Below are positions 34,912-46,927 of a DNA stretch of 64,000 nucleotides, piece after piece. The translations under genes and the position numbers were made by a program. Where the stretch lies: assembly GCA_003184365.1 (NCBI GenBank), contig NKYR01000149.1:17746-81745 (forward strand), given 5' to 3'. Positions within the stretch are counted from its first letter, which is position 1. Each line of letters opens with the position of its first letter. Below the pieces are notes generated by a model. It searched no databases and was not told where the DNA came from. It worked only from the letters and a program-made list of their open reading frames with translations. The stretch comes from Evernia prunastri (Eukaryota > Ascomycota > Lecanoromycetes > Lecanorales > Parmeliaceae).

Positions 34912-37270
34912 TCAAATCTCAATGTGCTTGTACCCCGTATCACCTGGCCCATACGGTTCTACAGTGCCCCTTGACACCTCTTGCTGAAACCCAAATCTCT
35001 CACCAATCCCTACCCCTACATCTTGTGAAATCCTTGCGCCTTCCTCTCCACCCTTCTGACTAGCCGCCCGAAGCGCCTCTTGAGTTTCGGAGACTCGCTT
35101 CCTAAATGCCATCCGGTCTAAGAAGAGTTGCTGTCTACCTCGATCCAATTCACGACGCTCAGATTGCAGCATCGCTTCCATCTCGGCGAACTGCTGCAAT
35201 TTGAGCTCCAACTTTTGCAAGGTTGTATTTACTGCCGCGGAAACTAGGCGTGTCATCTCACGCTCTTCGTTCGAAGCCAACGCTGCAGCACGAGCAGCAG
35301 ATGTAGCGAATGCCGTTGTTGCTGCAAAGGAAGACGGATCTTGTCGTTTCTCTGCTGAGGAGAGAGCCATCTGATTGTTGGTTTCTGCTTGCGGGCTGTC
35401 CACATTGTCAATTTCTATGAAACCCTCCGCCTTTGTAGCTTCCTTGCTCTTTCCTTTGTCCGCCGGGTCTCCACCAATACCAAGGTTCAAGCGTTTCCGG
35501 TACGCTTTCTCCATTTCCTTTACAGATCTACCTGCTGCTGCGGCGGCAATTGCAGGCTCACTCATGCCTGCCAGAAACCCTAGAACTGACATGACCGGGT
35601 TGTCAGACTGGGCAAATGGAACGCGGCCATTATCGAGTGGGCCGTAGCTTGGGTGACCATTGACATCCGGTTCAAGGTACTTGTCCTCGATTTCGAGTTG
35701 CAAGAACTTGACAACGCATTCTTCACGGGTGCGGCTGCCGACGTGGTCAGCTATTTTGTTCCAATTTTCGTCGTGCTGCTCGAGGCCTTCTAAGAGCAGG
35801 AGTAATTCCTCGTCGGTCCATGGCGCATCTTTATCGGGTACAGCAGAGTAATTCGGATCTTCGAATTTGACAAAATCTATGGATTCGTGTTTTTGGTCGT
35901 ATCGGTGATTCTGATAGCAGGCTGGACAAATATCAAAAAAGACGTTGTTCTGTTTGCCACGATCGGTGAGAGTCTGAGCGTAGTGGTATCGCAGGCGCGA
36001 GCAATCTATGGCGCAAGAAGCACAGTATATGGTTTTCTTTGGCTCTTTGGCTATGTCTTCAATGGTCTTCGTGGGTAGGTCTCCGGAAGACGCGCCATTA
36101 GAGGGCAGCTCCCCACCATTGGCTGGTTTATCTTTAAGCTCTACTGTAAGATCTTTGCCTTTCTGGTCGTAGATGTTTCGGCGAATCTCGAGGTTGAGAT
36201 TTTCCCTTTCATGGGGCGGAGCTTCCTTGTAGGCTTTGAGAAGAGCGTTTTCGGTACCAACAAAGGTTTTGCCCGGCTCGTATTTGACGTCTGATGCTGG
36301 CTGGAATGTTTGCAGACCACGAGGTGTGTCCGCCACTATACGAAAATGGCCGGTAAAAGGCGGACCGATACTTGATGGCCTAGTGTCAGGATCGATCTTA
36401 GAAGCTATCAGCAGGGCAAAATGGCAAGGCGCATGGTAAGGGTCACCTGGTAATTTATCAAACCCCATGATTCGAGGAACGCATGAACTCTCATAATGGC
36501 GCAAACGTCTCCCGCAAGGTTACGCCTGCAGGCAGTGACTGTAAGATATTCGGATGGATTGAGACGATATGTGTTAATCATGAAGTCGCGGTAGTCCTTG
36601 TAGACCGCTGGTGTTTTGCTTCTATTGCGGCTATTGAAGAATTCCGGTAGGGACTTTCTCTCTTCTTTGTGAATCAATCGCATGTCAAACCAGGTGCTGT
36701 AACTGGGTAGGACTACAGCATATCTTTGAGCGACCAGATGAGATCGCGCGGCCGACTCCAATTCGGCTTTTGTTTGAGTAGATTGGCCGTCAGCCTTTCC
36801 GTCAGCAGGTTCGGCAGGGCTGCCAGCCTGGTCTCCATCTTTCTCCGGACTGCCAACCTCATTCGCAGGCTCGTCCCCGGTACCTGCCATCTCCTCATCT
36901 TCCCGGTCGCCATCGTCGTTCCTACTTCGAGGTGCATCCGGAGCATCTAGAGGATTATCTGAGATTGGTAATGGTGTTGTTTCGGAGATCTTCTGTGGTG
37001 GTGGGGAAGAAGAGTTTGGATTTGGGGTGACTTGGGTTTCGGGTGCAACTGTTGCTTTAAAAATTAGAAACTAGTAATCAGTACTATCCACTTCGGCTGC
37101 AGAAGAATGCAATATGGGCGAAATCGAATACCTGCACCATTCTCAGAGAAAGCGATATACGAGGTATTGATATCTTCATTCCCTTGCGCGTGTGTTGTTT
37201 GAGGTTGGTCTAGGGCATTCGGTGGAGCTAAGGGAGACGGGTGACCGAGGCTCGACGCTTCTGCTTCCAT
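34912..37270 (-). CDS. ssr2: SWI/SNF and RSC complex subunit, Swi3/Rsc8 type (Ssr2-like)
   Basis: Scaffold subunit of SWI/SNF-class chromatin remodellers, acting in the nucleus. Exons 37132-37270, 36447-37054 and 34912-36396 join across 77-bp and 50-bp introns to 743 residues. An N-terminal disordered region of about 160 residues precedes the SWIRM domain (about 162-250: PSYSTWFD ... HAFLESWGLINYQ). Next is a ZZ-type zinc finger (CASCAIDC...CPACY, near 370-420). A SANT domain follows (WTDEELLLLLEGLEQHDENW, near 440-490). A C-terminal coiled coil ends the protein. Domain order is exactly that of Swi3/Rsc8/Ssr2. An internal ATG at 36890 would give a shorter form, but the upstream exon keeps frame and begins with a good ATG. 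Confidence 0.93.
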
Positions 37271-37970
37271 TTTCGCTGACGGGATACAGGTATCTGCTCA
37301 GGTACGTAGTTCTCCGGAGACGTTGGTGGCTCCCGCGTTGAATTATACAAGCTGAGGCTTGAGACCTCAGGCTATACCTTTGATCGTTATAACTGGATAA
37401 TCGCGCTATTCAAACCCTCGCTCAGCATTCTGACCCTGCACTAAAGTAAATGAAGAGTTCTGCCTGTTAGATGCTGCTAAGCGCGTGAAGCAACAGTCGT
37501 GAGGTGAGTGACAGTGTTGGAAATAAAGAAGGCGCTACTCAGGCCGGTTTTGTTATCCGGCCACTTAGCCTAACTGAGTAAGGGTCCTTCAGAATCAGTA
37601 CTTTGTATCTCGACAAAAGAAACGGTTTCGAAAAATCTTTTGACTGCAAAATCGTTGAGAAGTACTAGAAGAGTACTTTTTGTACCAACGTCGTTTTTCT
37701 AGAAACTTTTGTTGACAAGTTATCTGTAGTACATAAATGACACACTTATCCAAGATAGGGAAAGTGGCCAGATATTGAAAACCGGCCTGAGTAGCGCGTT
37801 CTTTATTTCTTTAGCGTGATCAGTAACTGGGAGTGATGCGGCTCCTCCACGCCGATTCACGATTTTTAACAATCTACCACTCGACTTTCCATTAGTTCCA
37901 CTTCCAGCTGCTTCTGTAACCCCTCCTTCCCCCAGTGGAGGTTGGTGGAGTCCACATCAACCAAACTCTA
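37271..37970. promoter_or_regulatory. Divergent promoter region with inserted inverted-repeat element
   Basis: Separates the divergent SWI3/RSC8-type and ETF-alpha genes. The inverted-repeat element at 37521-37808 takes up the middle, leaving about 250 bp on the left and 160 bp on the right for promoters. Confidence 0.4.
37521..37808. mobile_element. Short MITE-like element with about 46-bp terminal inverted repeats
   Basis: The left end (AAATAAAGAAGGCGCTACTC at 37521) and right end (reverse complement finishing at 37808) match over about 46 bp with few differences and one single-base indel. Both contain CTACTCAGGCCGGTTTT. The 288-bp element is non-coding. I could not define a target-site duplication. 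Confidence 0.7.
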
Positions 37971-39133
37971 ATGCTCTTCACTACTCGCCATCTTGCTTTC
38001 CGGCAAGCACAGTTCTACTTCAGGCCCTCGAGAACCTTCATTCGACAACAGCAGTCCGCTTTTGCCCGCCTCTTGAGCTCCCTTGCTGTCCTTGAACAAC
38101 GGAATGGGAAACTGGAGAATGCATCCCTCAGTGCTGTCACTGCTGCTCAGAAGCTCGGAGGTTCAGTAACAGGCTTTGTAGCCGGGAGCGGGATTAGATC
38201 AGTAGCCGAGGAGGCTGCAAAGGTCCAGGGGTTAGAGAAGGTCATCATAGTCGAGAATGGTGCATATGATAAAGTACGCTTGTTGTGCCGTTTTCTGCTG
38301 CGATTACCCATGATAGCCTCTGATCTTTCCTCAGGCTCTCCCGGAGAACTACGCTCCTCTACTTGCTGAGAACATAAAGAAAGGAGGATTTACACACGTA
38401 ATCGCTGGACATTCAGCTTTTGGCAAGAATCTGATGCCTAGGGTCTCTGCACTACTGGATGTACAACAAGTATCAGACATTACTGCTATCGAGGGCGAAG
38501 ATAGTGAGCTTGATCAAAAATCTTGATCTTGGCGAAGCATGCTCTGACTCGTTTGCAGCCTTCGTTCGGCCAATATACGCTGGGAATGCTATCCTCACTG
38601 TTCAGTCATCGGACAAGATCAAGATAATAACAATTAGAGGCACGGCTTTTGCAGCAGCCGCGGCCGAGGACGGCTCTGCTGAGATCACCGAGGGGGTTGA
38701 TCCGAAGCTAGAAAGCAAGACCGAGTGGCTCTCGGAAGACTTGGCAAAATCAGACCGACCCGATCTGGCAACAGCAACTAAAGTTGTCTCTGGCGGGCGG
38801 GGGTTGAAATCAAAAGAAGAATTTGACAGGATCATTCCACCACTGGCAGATGCTTTAGGAGCAGCCATTGGCGCATCAAGAGCAGCGGTCGATAGCGGCT
38901 TTGCGGACAATAGCTTGCAGGTCGGACAAACAGGCAAAAACATTGCGCCGCAACTCTACCTTTGCACCGGCATTTCGGGAGCCATTCAACATCTTGCAGG
39001 CATGAAGGATAGCAAGGTAATAGCGGCGATCAATAAGGACGCGGATGCTCCAATCTTTCAGGTGGCTGACGTCGGCCTTGTTGGCAACCTTTTTGATAAA
39101 GTGCCGGAGCTGACTGTGAAATTGAAACAGTAA
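37971..39133 (+). CDS. etfA: Electron transfer flavoprotein subunit alpha, mitochondrial
   Basis: FAD-binding subunit of ETF, which passes electrons from acyl-CoA and related dehydrogenases to ETF-ubiquinone oxidoreductase in the matrix. Exons 37971-38273, 38335-38503 and 38559-39133 give 348 residues, the usual size. The first 35 residues are Arg/Phe/Ser/Gln-rich without acidic residues, a likely presequence. Family segments: GGSVTGFVAGSG, HVIAGHSAFGKNLMPR and FVRPIYAGNAILTV. The FAD site includes VVSGGRGLKSKEEF, VDSGFADNSLQVGQTGK, LYLCTGISGAIQHLAGM and APIFQVADVGLVGNLF. The start is the first ATG; the frame runs a little further upstream but without ATG. Confidence 0.96.
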
Positions 39134-39409
39134 CTCAGAAAGCTTGTCTTCGTGTATATATTTTGGAATCTGGCATCATCATTATCCAAATAGACCCTTT
39201 TTGCACCTAAGCTAATTCGTTGCTTTCATTGTGCTCTCCGTAAAGGCTTACGAACATGAAAGTTCAGCCATAGCCCCAACTCCCTGGCATTTGGCAAGCC
39301 GAGTGCGAACGGACCAGTCCCATTTAGAAGTGAGAGGTGCAATGCGTTCGTGTGGGTAGAAGAAGCTTGTTAATCTATGAAGAAGGGAACATACTCCCCC
39401 GCTAGGCTA

Positions 39410-39906
39410 TGTGGAGCGAGGTAGAAAATAAGAAACCGACTCGACCGCTACAGCATTGTATCAGCGCCATTAGAAATCGAACCCAATACAATTCGATACC
39501 ACCAGCAAACAGAGGTACCAGAGTGGAAGGCCTGCAATCAATCGGATTTGGCTGAAGACAACGTCTGAGGCATAATTTAGGTGTCAAATGATGAAATTTT
39601 TCATCGCTTAGAGTAGAGTACAAGTGATCTTCCCGAGGTACTTTTGTAAGTATTGTCTCGACACGGTAAAGTATGTAATGTACTTGTACTCTAAGATAAG
39701 GTACGGTGAGGTAAGGGCAAGATATTTGGTACTCGTACTTCCTTGAGCCTACCCCGCCCTTGGTCTGAAGCGTTCTCTTGGAAGTTGGGATCACTATAAG
39801 GAGCTTGCGACGAAAGTATCCTGCTACGATTGTTGTTGTTGTTGTTGTTATTCCCACCACACTGGGTGACATCATTTTTAGTTTTATACGATTCTCATTC
39901 TCATCA

Positions 39907-39944
<38 letters not shown>

Positions 39945-40326
39945 CATATAAGTACGGAGCCATGGACGAAGAAGACCCGCGACGGCTGACCAAACCTACC
40001 AACGATGTCCTTGATAAAAACGCCAATAACGATAACAAGAACAATAATAACAACAATAATAACAATACCGTCCTTGCCAGTGGTAATGAGGTCACTGCTC
40101 TCAAAGCGGAGAATGAGGACGACAAGGATAACAAGGACCATGCCGATCAAACCAACTGTATCTTATTAGCTACAAGTCCTGGCACCGTCTCAGACGACTC
40201 AACCTCCAAACCACAGAGACGCCGTAACAAGCCAAGTCTAAGCTGCGAAACCTGCACTGTAAGCCTTAAATACATGTGCTTTTCAACAAAGAAGATCTTG
40301 CTGCTTCAGACAACCTTACCGTCGCT
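39410..40326. repeat. First copy of an artificially triplicated segment (contig end)
   Basis: Identical to 40994-41910 except at two microsatellites: six GTT units and eleven TTA units here. It ends at the single N at 40327. It contains the first exon of the Zn2Cys6 gene (ATG at 39962), cut off inside the first intron. Most likely the end of one contig overlapping the next, rather than a true duplication. The upstream 39134-39409 is ordinary ETF-alpha 3' sequence. Confidence 0.85.
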
Positions 40327-40327
40327 N
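40327..40327. other. Assembly gap (single N)
   Basis: An N joins two overlapping sequences. The sequence after it restarts at a point equivalent to 39535. Confidence 0.95.
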
Positions 40328-40702
40328 CAATCAATCGGATTTGGCTGAAGACAACGTCTGAGGCATAATTTAGGTGTCAAATGATGAAATTTTTCATCGC
40401 TTAGAGTAGAGTACAAGTGATCTTCCCGAGGTACTTTTGTAAGTATTGTCTCGACACGGTAAAGTATGTAATGTACTTGTACTCTAAGATAAGGTACGGT
40501 GAGGTAAGGGCAAGATATTTGGTACTCGTACTTCCTTGAGCCTACCCCGCCCTTGGTCTGAAGCGTTCTCTTGGAAGTTGGGATCACTATAAGGAGCTTG
40601 CGACGAAAGTATCCTGCTACGATTGTTGTTGTTGTTGTTGTTGTTATTCCCACCACACTGGGTGACATCATTTTTAGTTTTATACGATTCTCATTCTCAT
40701 CA

Positions 40703-40734
<32 letters not shown>

Positions 40735-40992
40735 CATATAAGTACGGAGCCATGGACGAAGAAGACCCGCGACGGCTGACCAAACCTACCAACGATGTCC
40801 TTGATAAAAACGCCAATAACGATAACAAGAACAATAATAACAACAATAATAACAATACCGTCCTTGCCAGTGGTAATGAGGTCACTGCTCTCAAAGCGGA
40901 GAATGAGGACGACAAGGATAACAAGGACCATGCCGATCAAACCAACTGTATCTTATTAGCTACAAGTCCTGGCACCGTCTCAGACGACTCAA
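40328..40992. repeat. Second, shorter copy of the triplicated segment
   Basis: Corresponds to 39535-40202 with seven GTT and nine TTA units, which accounts exactly for its 665-bp length. It carries another copy of the first exon start of the regulator (ATG near 40752) and stops abruptly at the N at 40993. It looks like an isolated small contig. Confidence 0.85.
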
Positions 40993-40993
40993 N
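40993..40993. other. Assembly gap (single N)
   Basis: Second N; the sequence after it restarts at a point equivalent to 39410. Confidence 0.95.
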
Positions 40994-41493
40994 TGTGGAG
41001 CGAGGTAGAAAATAAGAAACCGACTCGACCGCTACAGCATTGTATCAGCGCCATTAGAAATCGAACCCAATACAATTCGATACCACCAGCAAACAGAGGT
41101 ACCAGAGTGGAAGGCCTGCAATCAATCGGATTTGGCTGAAGACAACGTCTGAGGCATAATTTAGGTGTCAAATGATGAAATTTTTCATCGCTTAGAGTAG
41201 AGTACAAGTGATCTTCCCGAGGTACTTTTGTAAGTATTGTCTCGACACGGTAAAGTATGTAATGTACTTGTACTCTAAGATAAGGTACGGTGAGGTAAGG
41301 GCAAGATATTTGGTACTCGTACTTCCTTGAGCCTACCCCGCCCTTGGTCTGAAGCGTTCTCTTGGAAGTTGGGATCACTATAAGGAGCTTGCGACGAAAG
41401 TATCCTGCTACGATTGTTGTTGTTGTTGTTGTTGTTATTCCCACCACACTGGGTGACATCATTTTTAGTTTTATACGATTCTCATTCTCATCA

Positions 41494-41528
<35 letters not shown>

Positions 41529-41910
41529 CATATAAGTACGGAGCCATGGACGAAGAAGACCCGCGACGGCTGACCAAACCTACCAACGATGTCCTTGATA
41601 AAAACGCCAATAACGATAACAAGAACAATAATAACAACAATAATAACAATACCGTCCTTGCCAGTGGTAATGAGGTCACTGCTCTCAAAGCGGAGAATGA
41701 GGACGACAAGGATAACAAGGACCATGCCGATCAAACCAACTGTATCTTATTAGCTACAAGTCCTGGCACCGTCTCAGACGACTCAACCTCCAAACCACAG
41801 AGACGCCGTAACAAGCCAAGTCTAAGCTGCGAAACCTGCACTGTAAGCCTTAAATACATGTGCTTTTCAACAAAGAAGATCTTGCTGCTTCAGACAACCT
41901 TACCGTCGCT
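40994..41910. repeat. Third copy of the triplicated segment (continuous with the real gene)
   Basis: Matches 39410-40326, with seven GTT and ten TTA units; total length is the same 917 bp. Only this copy runs on into the remaining exons of the Zn2Cys6 regulator, so it is the copy to use for annotation. Confidence 0.85.
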
Positions 41911-44349
41911 CCAGATAAAGAAAACCAAGGTACCATTCAGGACACATGAGTCCCTTAACCTTCCTTTCTCAATTTCTTTACTTACCTTCATCTCCTCCAG
42001 TGTGACCGGGGAAGACCGATGTACTCAATACCTAACACCAACTTCCTCCACAGACCACGCCTCGTCTGACTCCCTACTTAGATGTTTTGCATGCGTCAAA
42101 CGGAGATCTGAATGTCACTATTCCCATCTTGCTGATCTGATTGAGTTGCTCATCCAATCCTTGACTCAAGCAGCATCTTTCATCTGACGGAAGATAGGGA
42201 GTCACATCGTGCCCTCGGCATCGATACGCCCAAGAAGAAGTCCAAACCAAGCCGTGATACGGCGTCAAAGCCTATCGACGTTTGTTATCCTTGTACTCCT
42301 ACTTCGTCTTCCTACTAACAAGAATACTGACTCACCCAAGACACAAAATGGCACCACCAACCCCACAGAAAGACCACTTTCCAGATCGTCAGCTGGCTTC
42401 TCTCCAATGCTACTCTCCAACGTCCCTTTCTCCCATCCTACAGCTTCCAATATCTTTAAAGCCGAACATCCCTTTAGGTGAACTCTGGAATTCCACTCTT
42501 GCAGTACTGTCACTAACTTGAGCAAGCAACTACTGGATCCGTAAGGCATTTTTCGTAGCTCTCCTTGCTCGAGACTCCCCTTTAAGTCGCGAGACATGTT
42601 ACAGGAATATAGAAATGTTAACTTCGAGATTTGCTAGATCGGGACGGGTTGAAAGAGGTAATTGGGGCCCTACCAAGCAAAGACCAGGCCGATATGTAAG
42701 TTCTTCTCTCTGTTCCATTGCAACGGAGCCAGTGCGTCCACTTGGCAGCGCGGTAGGGATACAATCCTTTACGCTTTCGTCTCTGAATAGTACCTTGGGC
42801 TCCATTCAGCAGACCCCTGCTTCCACTTCTGTTCCCACGCTACTATTTCACAGTTGCCCAAAAAAGGCGGCTAATTCGCTTTCCAGTCTGGTCGCTAAGT
42901 ATTTCGATGTTATTGATCCTGTATATCCGATGATCCACCGCGGGTCCTTCCTGCGAGACTACGACTTCTTTTGGTCGTTGGGACCAACGGAGCGTCCGTC
43001 TGTAGATGGGTCATTTGTCGCTCTCGTGTTTGCCATACTAGCAATGGGCACACAGTTTGTCACATTGCCATCGTCTGACGCAAAGGAACAAACGGCCGAA
43101 TTCTATGGTAAGATACCAGCGCTGGTTTACAAGGTATTGCAATTGATCCTGACCTACTTGAAAAGTTTCGGCATCACACCAGGCTTTAAAGGTGCTCTCC
43201 TACCTAAGTCGTCCTTCTCTACGAGTCATTCAGACCATGGTTCTAATCGTCTATTTCCTCATGAATGATAATCACGCCGCGGATGCTTGGGCATTCGCAG
43301 GCATTCTCATCCGCCAGGCGTATGCCTTGGGCCTGAATCGTGACCCATCAATCATCGTTCCCCAGGCGCACCCTTTCGAGAAGCAGCAGCGCCGCAAAGT
43401 GTGGCAAGCTGTGCTCTTCCAAGATACTTTCCTCACTGTCCTACTGAAACTGCCTCCTACCGCCACTCATACTGACGTGAGAGTTGAGGACCTGGCTTTA
43501 GAAGTGGAAGAATCGCTCACCGAGTCGGGTGCAACAGGTCAATACCTTTTCTGCGCTATCTTCGCCTTTCCGCGCCTCTGTTGAATTCTAAGACCAACCT
43601 GTTTGTGGTGCAGAAATTGTGTCTCTGCGGTCCATGAAGATCTTATTACTCAAAAATGCACTTGAAACGAGAAAAGCTGACTCCCGAAACCCTGTAGATG
43701 TCACATACATATCAAGCATGTGGAATCTTGCAAATATAGTACAATCGACCCTCTGCACGCCGCGGTCTCTTTCGCTCCCGATATCGTCGTCACAAACACA
43801 ACGGACCAGCCTAATCGCTTCATTCCATCGCATTTATATGTCATTCCCAGCGCCATTCCGCACATTCAGCGAAGCATCAGTCTGCGATCTAGCACGCCGG
43901 AGCAAAAGGCTTGCAAGGCAAACTTTATTTTTGACCAGCAATTACTTTCATTGCCTTATGCTAATATATGCCGACGAGCATGAGCATCTAGACATTGACG
44001 TTCATGGAACTTTAGACGCAGCTCATGAGGCAATCAATAGTTTCTTCCTTCTGCGCGCGTTGTTCGAGGACGAGGCCATGGTGTGGTATCATTTCCAACA
44101 TCGAGCATTTTCTGAAGCGGTAAGCGACTATCCATGGTGCTAAATTTGTGATATATCAGAAGGCTCATTTTGAAACATCAGCTGGTGATAGCGGAGCTCG
44201 TCAAGAACCAGGGTGACAAACTAGTAATGAATCCAATCAGAATGAGAGCGAAGAATGACGTTCTGAGCATGATTGGAATCCTACAGCTAAGTAGTGGCAT
44301 AGATACGGTGGCTAGGACGAGAGTTTCTGTGCTGAGCAAGTTTTTGTGA
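41546..44349 (+). CDS. Zn(II)2Cys6 fungal transcription factor
   Basis: Nuclear DNA-binding regulator. Exons at the start: 41546-41842, 41915-41929 (15 nt), 42001-42020 (20 nt) and 42082 onward. Together they give a perfect zinc cluster with spacing C-X2-C-X6-C-X6-C-X2-C-X6-C. The N terminus has a poly-Asn run, then RRRNKPSLSC. The second half has the fungal-specific transcription-factor domain, starting SLVAKYFDVIDPVYPMIHRG near 42890. Exons there are ...-43107, 43166-43537, 43614-44119 and 44182-44349, all in phase. Between 42130 and about 42850 I could not find a continuous frame: the zinc-cluster frame stops at 42187 and the later frame differs. The gene may have another intron, a sequencing error or a real lesion. 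Target genes are unknown. Confidence 0.8.
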
Positions 44350-44443
44350 AGGGGTTTTCACAACACTGACGATGTACTTACATTACACTGACTTCACTAC
44401 CGCCCCTCCAAGAACAGACCGAATGTACATTAACATTCACAAA

Positions 44444-46927
44444 TCATACATCCTTCGACTTGTCCCTAGCCGAGAGGCAAATCCCTTGTTTCCGCATGTG
44501 TCGATTTAGACTTTCACAAAGTCGATCGAGCACCCACTCACTTTCGGTTGAGTCTGCCAACATTGGGCTATCTTCCCCAATCCAATCCCATTCCACAATG
44601 CCCTGTTCTTCCTCCGCCAGTGCGATCTCTTCTTTCGAGAGCCTGGAGAAACGTATGAGCCGCGTATACTCGGCCCATTCCTCGTAGCAGTACCTACGAG
44701 GCGGATCGTCTTTGAGGTGATTTGCCGTATGCCGTATTGCTATCGCCAATTTGACGGCTAGAGCTTGATCATCGAGGTCGTCTAACTCGCTGACTTGCTC
44801 CAATGTGGGTGTTGGGATAGTATCATCATCCTCCTCTGGACCAACGGGCAGACCTGCAGCCAAGCGCCGCCTCTCTGCAGCTTTCTGCGACTTTTTCTGC
44901 AGCCAGAGCAGTAGCCACGGGTATTTCTCAAGCAACTCGCGCCATAAGCCCGCTTTCGGTAAAACGGTCCAGTCGGCCAGTTTGAAAGTGCCGCGCTTGA
45001 AACTAGCGATGACTGTGTCGCCCATGTCCGAAATAAGGATCGTCATGGTTGGGACGGCGATAAGGGACCAGACGATAAACAATGGTTTTCCGGCATTGCT
45101 TTTGGGACTCAGATCTCCATAGCCGATAGTGAGAAGGGAGACGTAGCAGAAGTAAAGAGCTTGGAAATAGCTCAGACCTTGGGACTTCGATTCTGCTGCC
45201 CAGAACCCGACAGCGCCTACGCACCAGAGGAGTCCAACTGCATGAGGATAAGCCTTCTGGCGGACATGAGGTGAACCCGACAAAGATGCTGGCTAGCTTC
45301 GGGGATAACAGGGGTATGCGTCCAGACTTACATGCTATGAAGGACATTGTCAATGCAGAATAGCGCTTGAACTTGTGAGTATTATGCTGAATTTTCCTCA
45401 TCGCATCGAATCGATCCTTTTCTTGCCTCATCAAAAGAATTTTGGGTGGTCTCGAGCGAACTCGCCTCAGCACCCTCAAGCTAGCAGTCACAGCGCTAAT
45501 CTTAGAGCTCTTTTGGCGGGATTCGTGAGGGGCTTGGGCGATTGCCTTCTCCACGTCGAAGTTGACCGTACGTTTCGTAATATCAAAAGGTTCGGAAATT
45601 GGGATTGAGATTTTGTGGTGTTGTTTAGCCAATGCGTGTGCCTTTAGGTTTTCATATTCTAAATCGGTAGTCGCAGTCCGTCTTAACGTATGCGTCCTTT
45701 GCTTCTCAACGTGCGACTTGACAACATGAGTTGATCCGAGTTCTTGGGCGAACCCTCGGATACTGGAAACCATCAAACCTAAGATGATGATACCACCAAC
45801 CTGATAGAGAACATATCAGATAGTGGTGATGCAGACAACCAATCTACCAGGTTGCTCACCGAATATGGGAAGACCAGGCCTCTTCCGACATCATTTGTAG
45901 GGTAGAAGTCGCCAAATCCCACTGTTAGAACCGTCACATCACAGAAATACAGCTAGCGCCATTAGTTTAAGCAGAACATTGGAGATGGGCGATAAGAGAC
46001 CGACCGAGTCCACGAAAGACCAACCCTCCACCTTAGCGAACACGGCAGCGCCTCCGGCAAGCCAACAAAAGAACATCATAGTCTGAAGTATCAAATTCCG
46101 CTGGTCATCTGACAGTTCAAAATGTTGAGGATAGTGGCCAAGAGAGTACCCCAACATATTCACCATCAGGATCATCGACGAGACAAGATAGAGAATGGCA
46201 GCAATGACGGCGTGCCAGAAGCCTTGGCTATAGGTCTGTTCCGGTCGGTGGGGAGGCACGTACTCGTCCATGGATGCGGTGATAGCGATGAGCTAGCGGC
46301 ATTGGTCAGTAAGATGTCTCATCGATGCCAGATGTCATGATTGCTATTCGAAAGCACACGGCAAATGATACGAAGGAGTAACCTCGCATGGACGAAATGT
46401 TAGGAACGAACGGTGCGGCGATAAGATAGAAAAGACACATTTAGGTACAAGGGAAGATGGCGACATACAATTCCTGTTGCGAAATACCAAAGAATTATCG
46501 TAACGGGCAAAGCCACTATGTAGCGTATGCGCCTGGTGAAATTGAAAAGAAGAAAAATGTTTCCGACGAAACCGCAAGCCAGAGAGGCACCGTTGAGACC
46601 CAGACACCATCTGGGGTCTGGAAAGCCCGTTGAATCTGCATCGATGCCTGGACTGGCCGGGTCGTAGTTGTTTCTCCATGATGTGACCAATGCCGCAATG
46701 GACATGACATTGGCGAGCGGTCCAGTGGTAGCAGCGAGAAGGGGTATAGCTGTGGAGCAGAACCACCAATCCTGGGGTTGATCATCATCGTCGGGCCTGA
46801 GATGAAATTTCCATTTCCGCTTCCCCGGTATTTCTGGCTTAGAAGGTTCCGTTGTAGGGCGCTGCAATGTGCTTGTGCATGTATCTGTTGTGTCTGAACT
46901 GCTAGGAGCACACTTGCTAGTGCGCAT
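44444..46927 (-). CDS. tok1: TOK1-type two-pore outward-rectifying potassium channel
   Basis: Plasma-membrane K+ channel of the fungal TOK family (eight membrane segments, two pore loops). Exons 46469-46927, 46005-46292, 45860-45952, 45332-45800 and 44444-45237 give 700 residues in phase. The cytosolic N terminus (about 55 residues) precedes several hydrophobic segments. Pore loop 1 has the selectivity filter TVGFGD (encoded by the 93-nt exon) and pore loop 2 has TIGYGD (within SLLTIGYGDLSP). A basic cytosolic loop of about 130 residues separates the two halves. The C-terminal 220 residues are charged and cytosolic. The first intron (176 bp) is longer than usual. The intron before pore 2 (45238-45331) is placed by phase to restore a membrane helix, FGLLWCVGAVGFW. 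Confidence 0.94.

Noticed and set aside
39830..40348. Separate leucine- or isoleucine-rich proteins around the TTG/TTA runs
   Set aside because: The hydrophobic runs come from translating microsatellites upstream of the regulator's real ATG, and repeat in all three artefactual copies.
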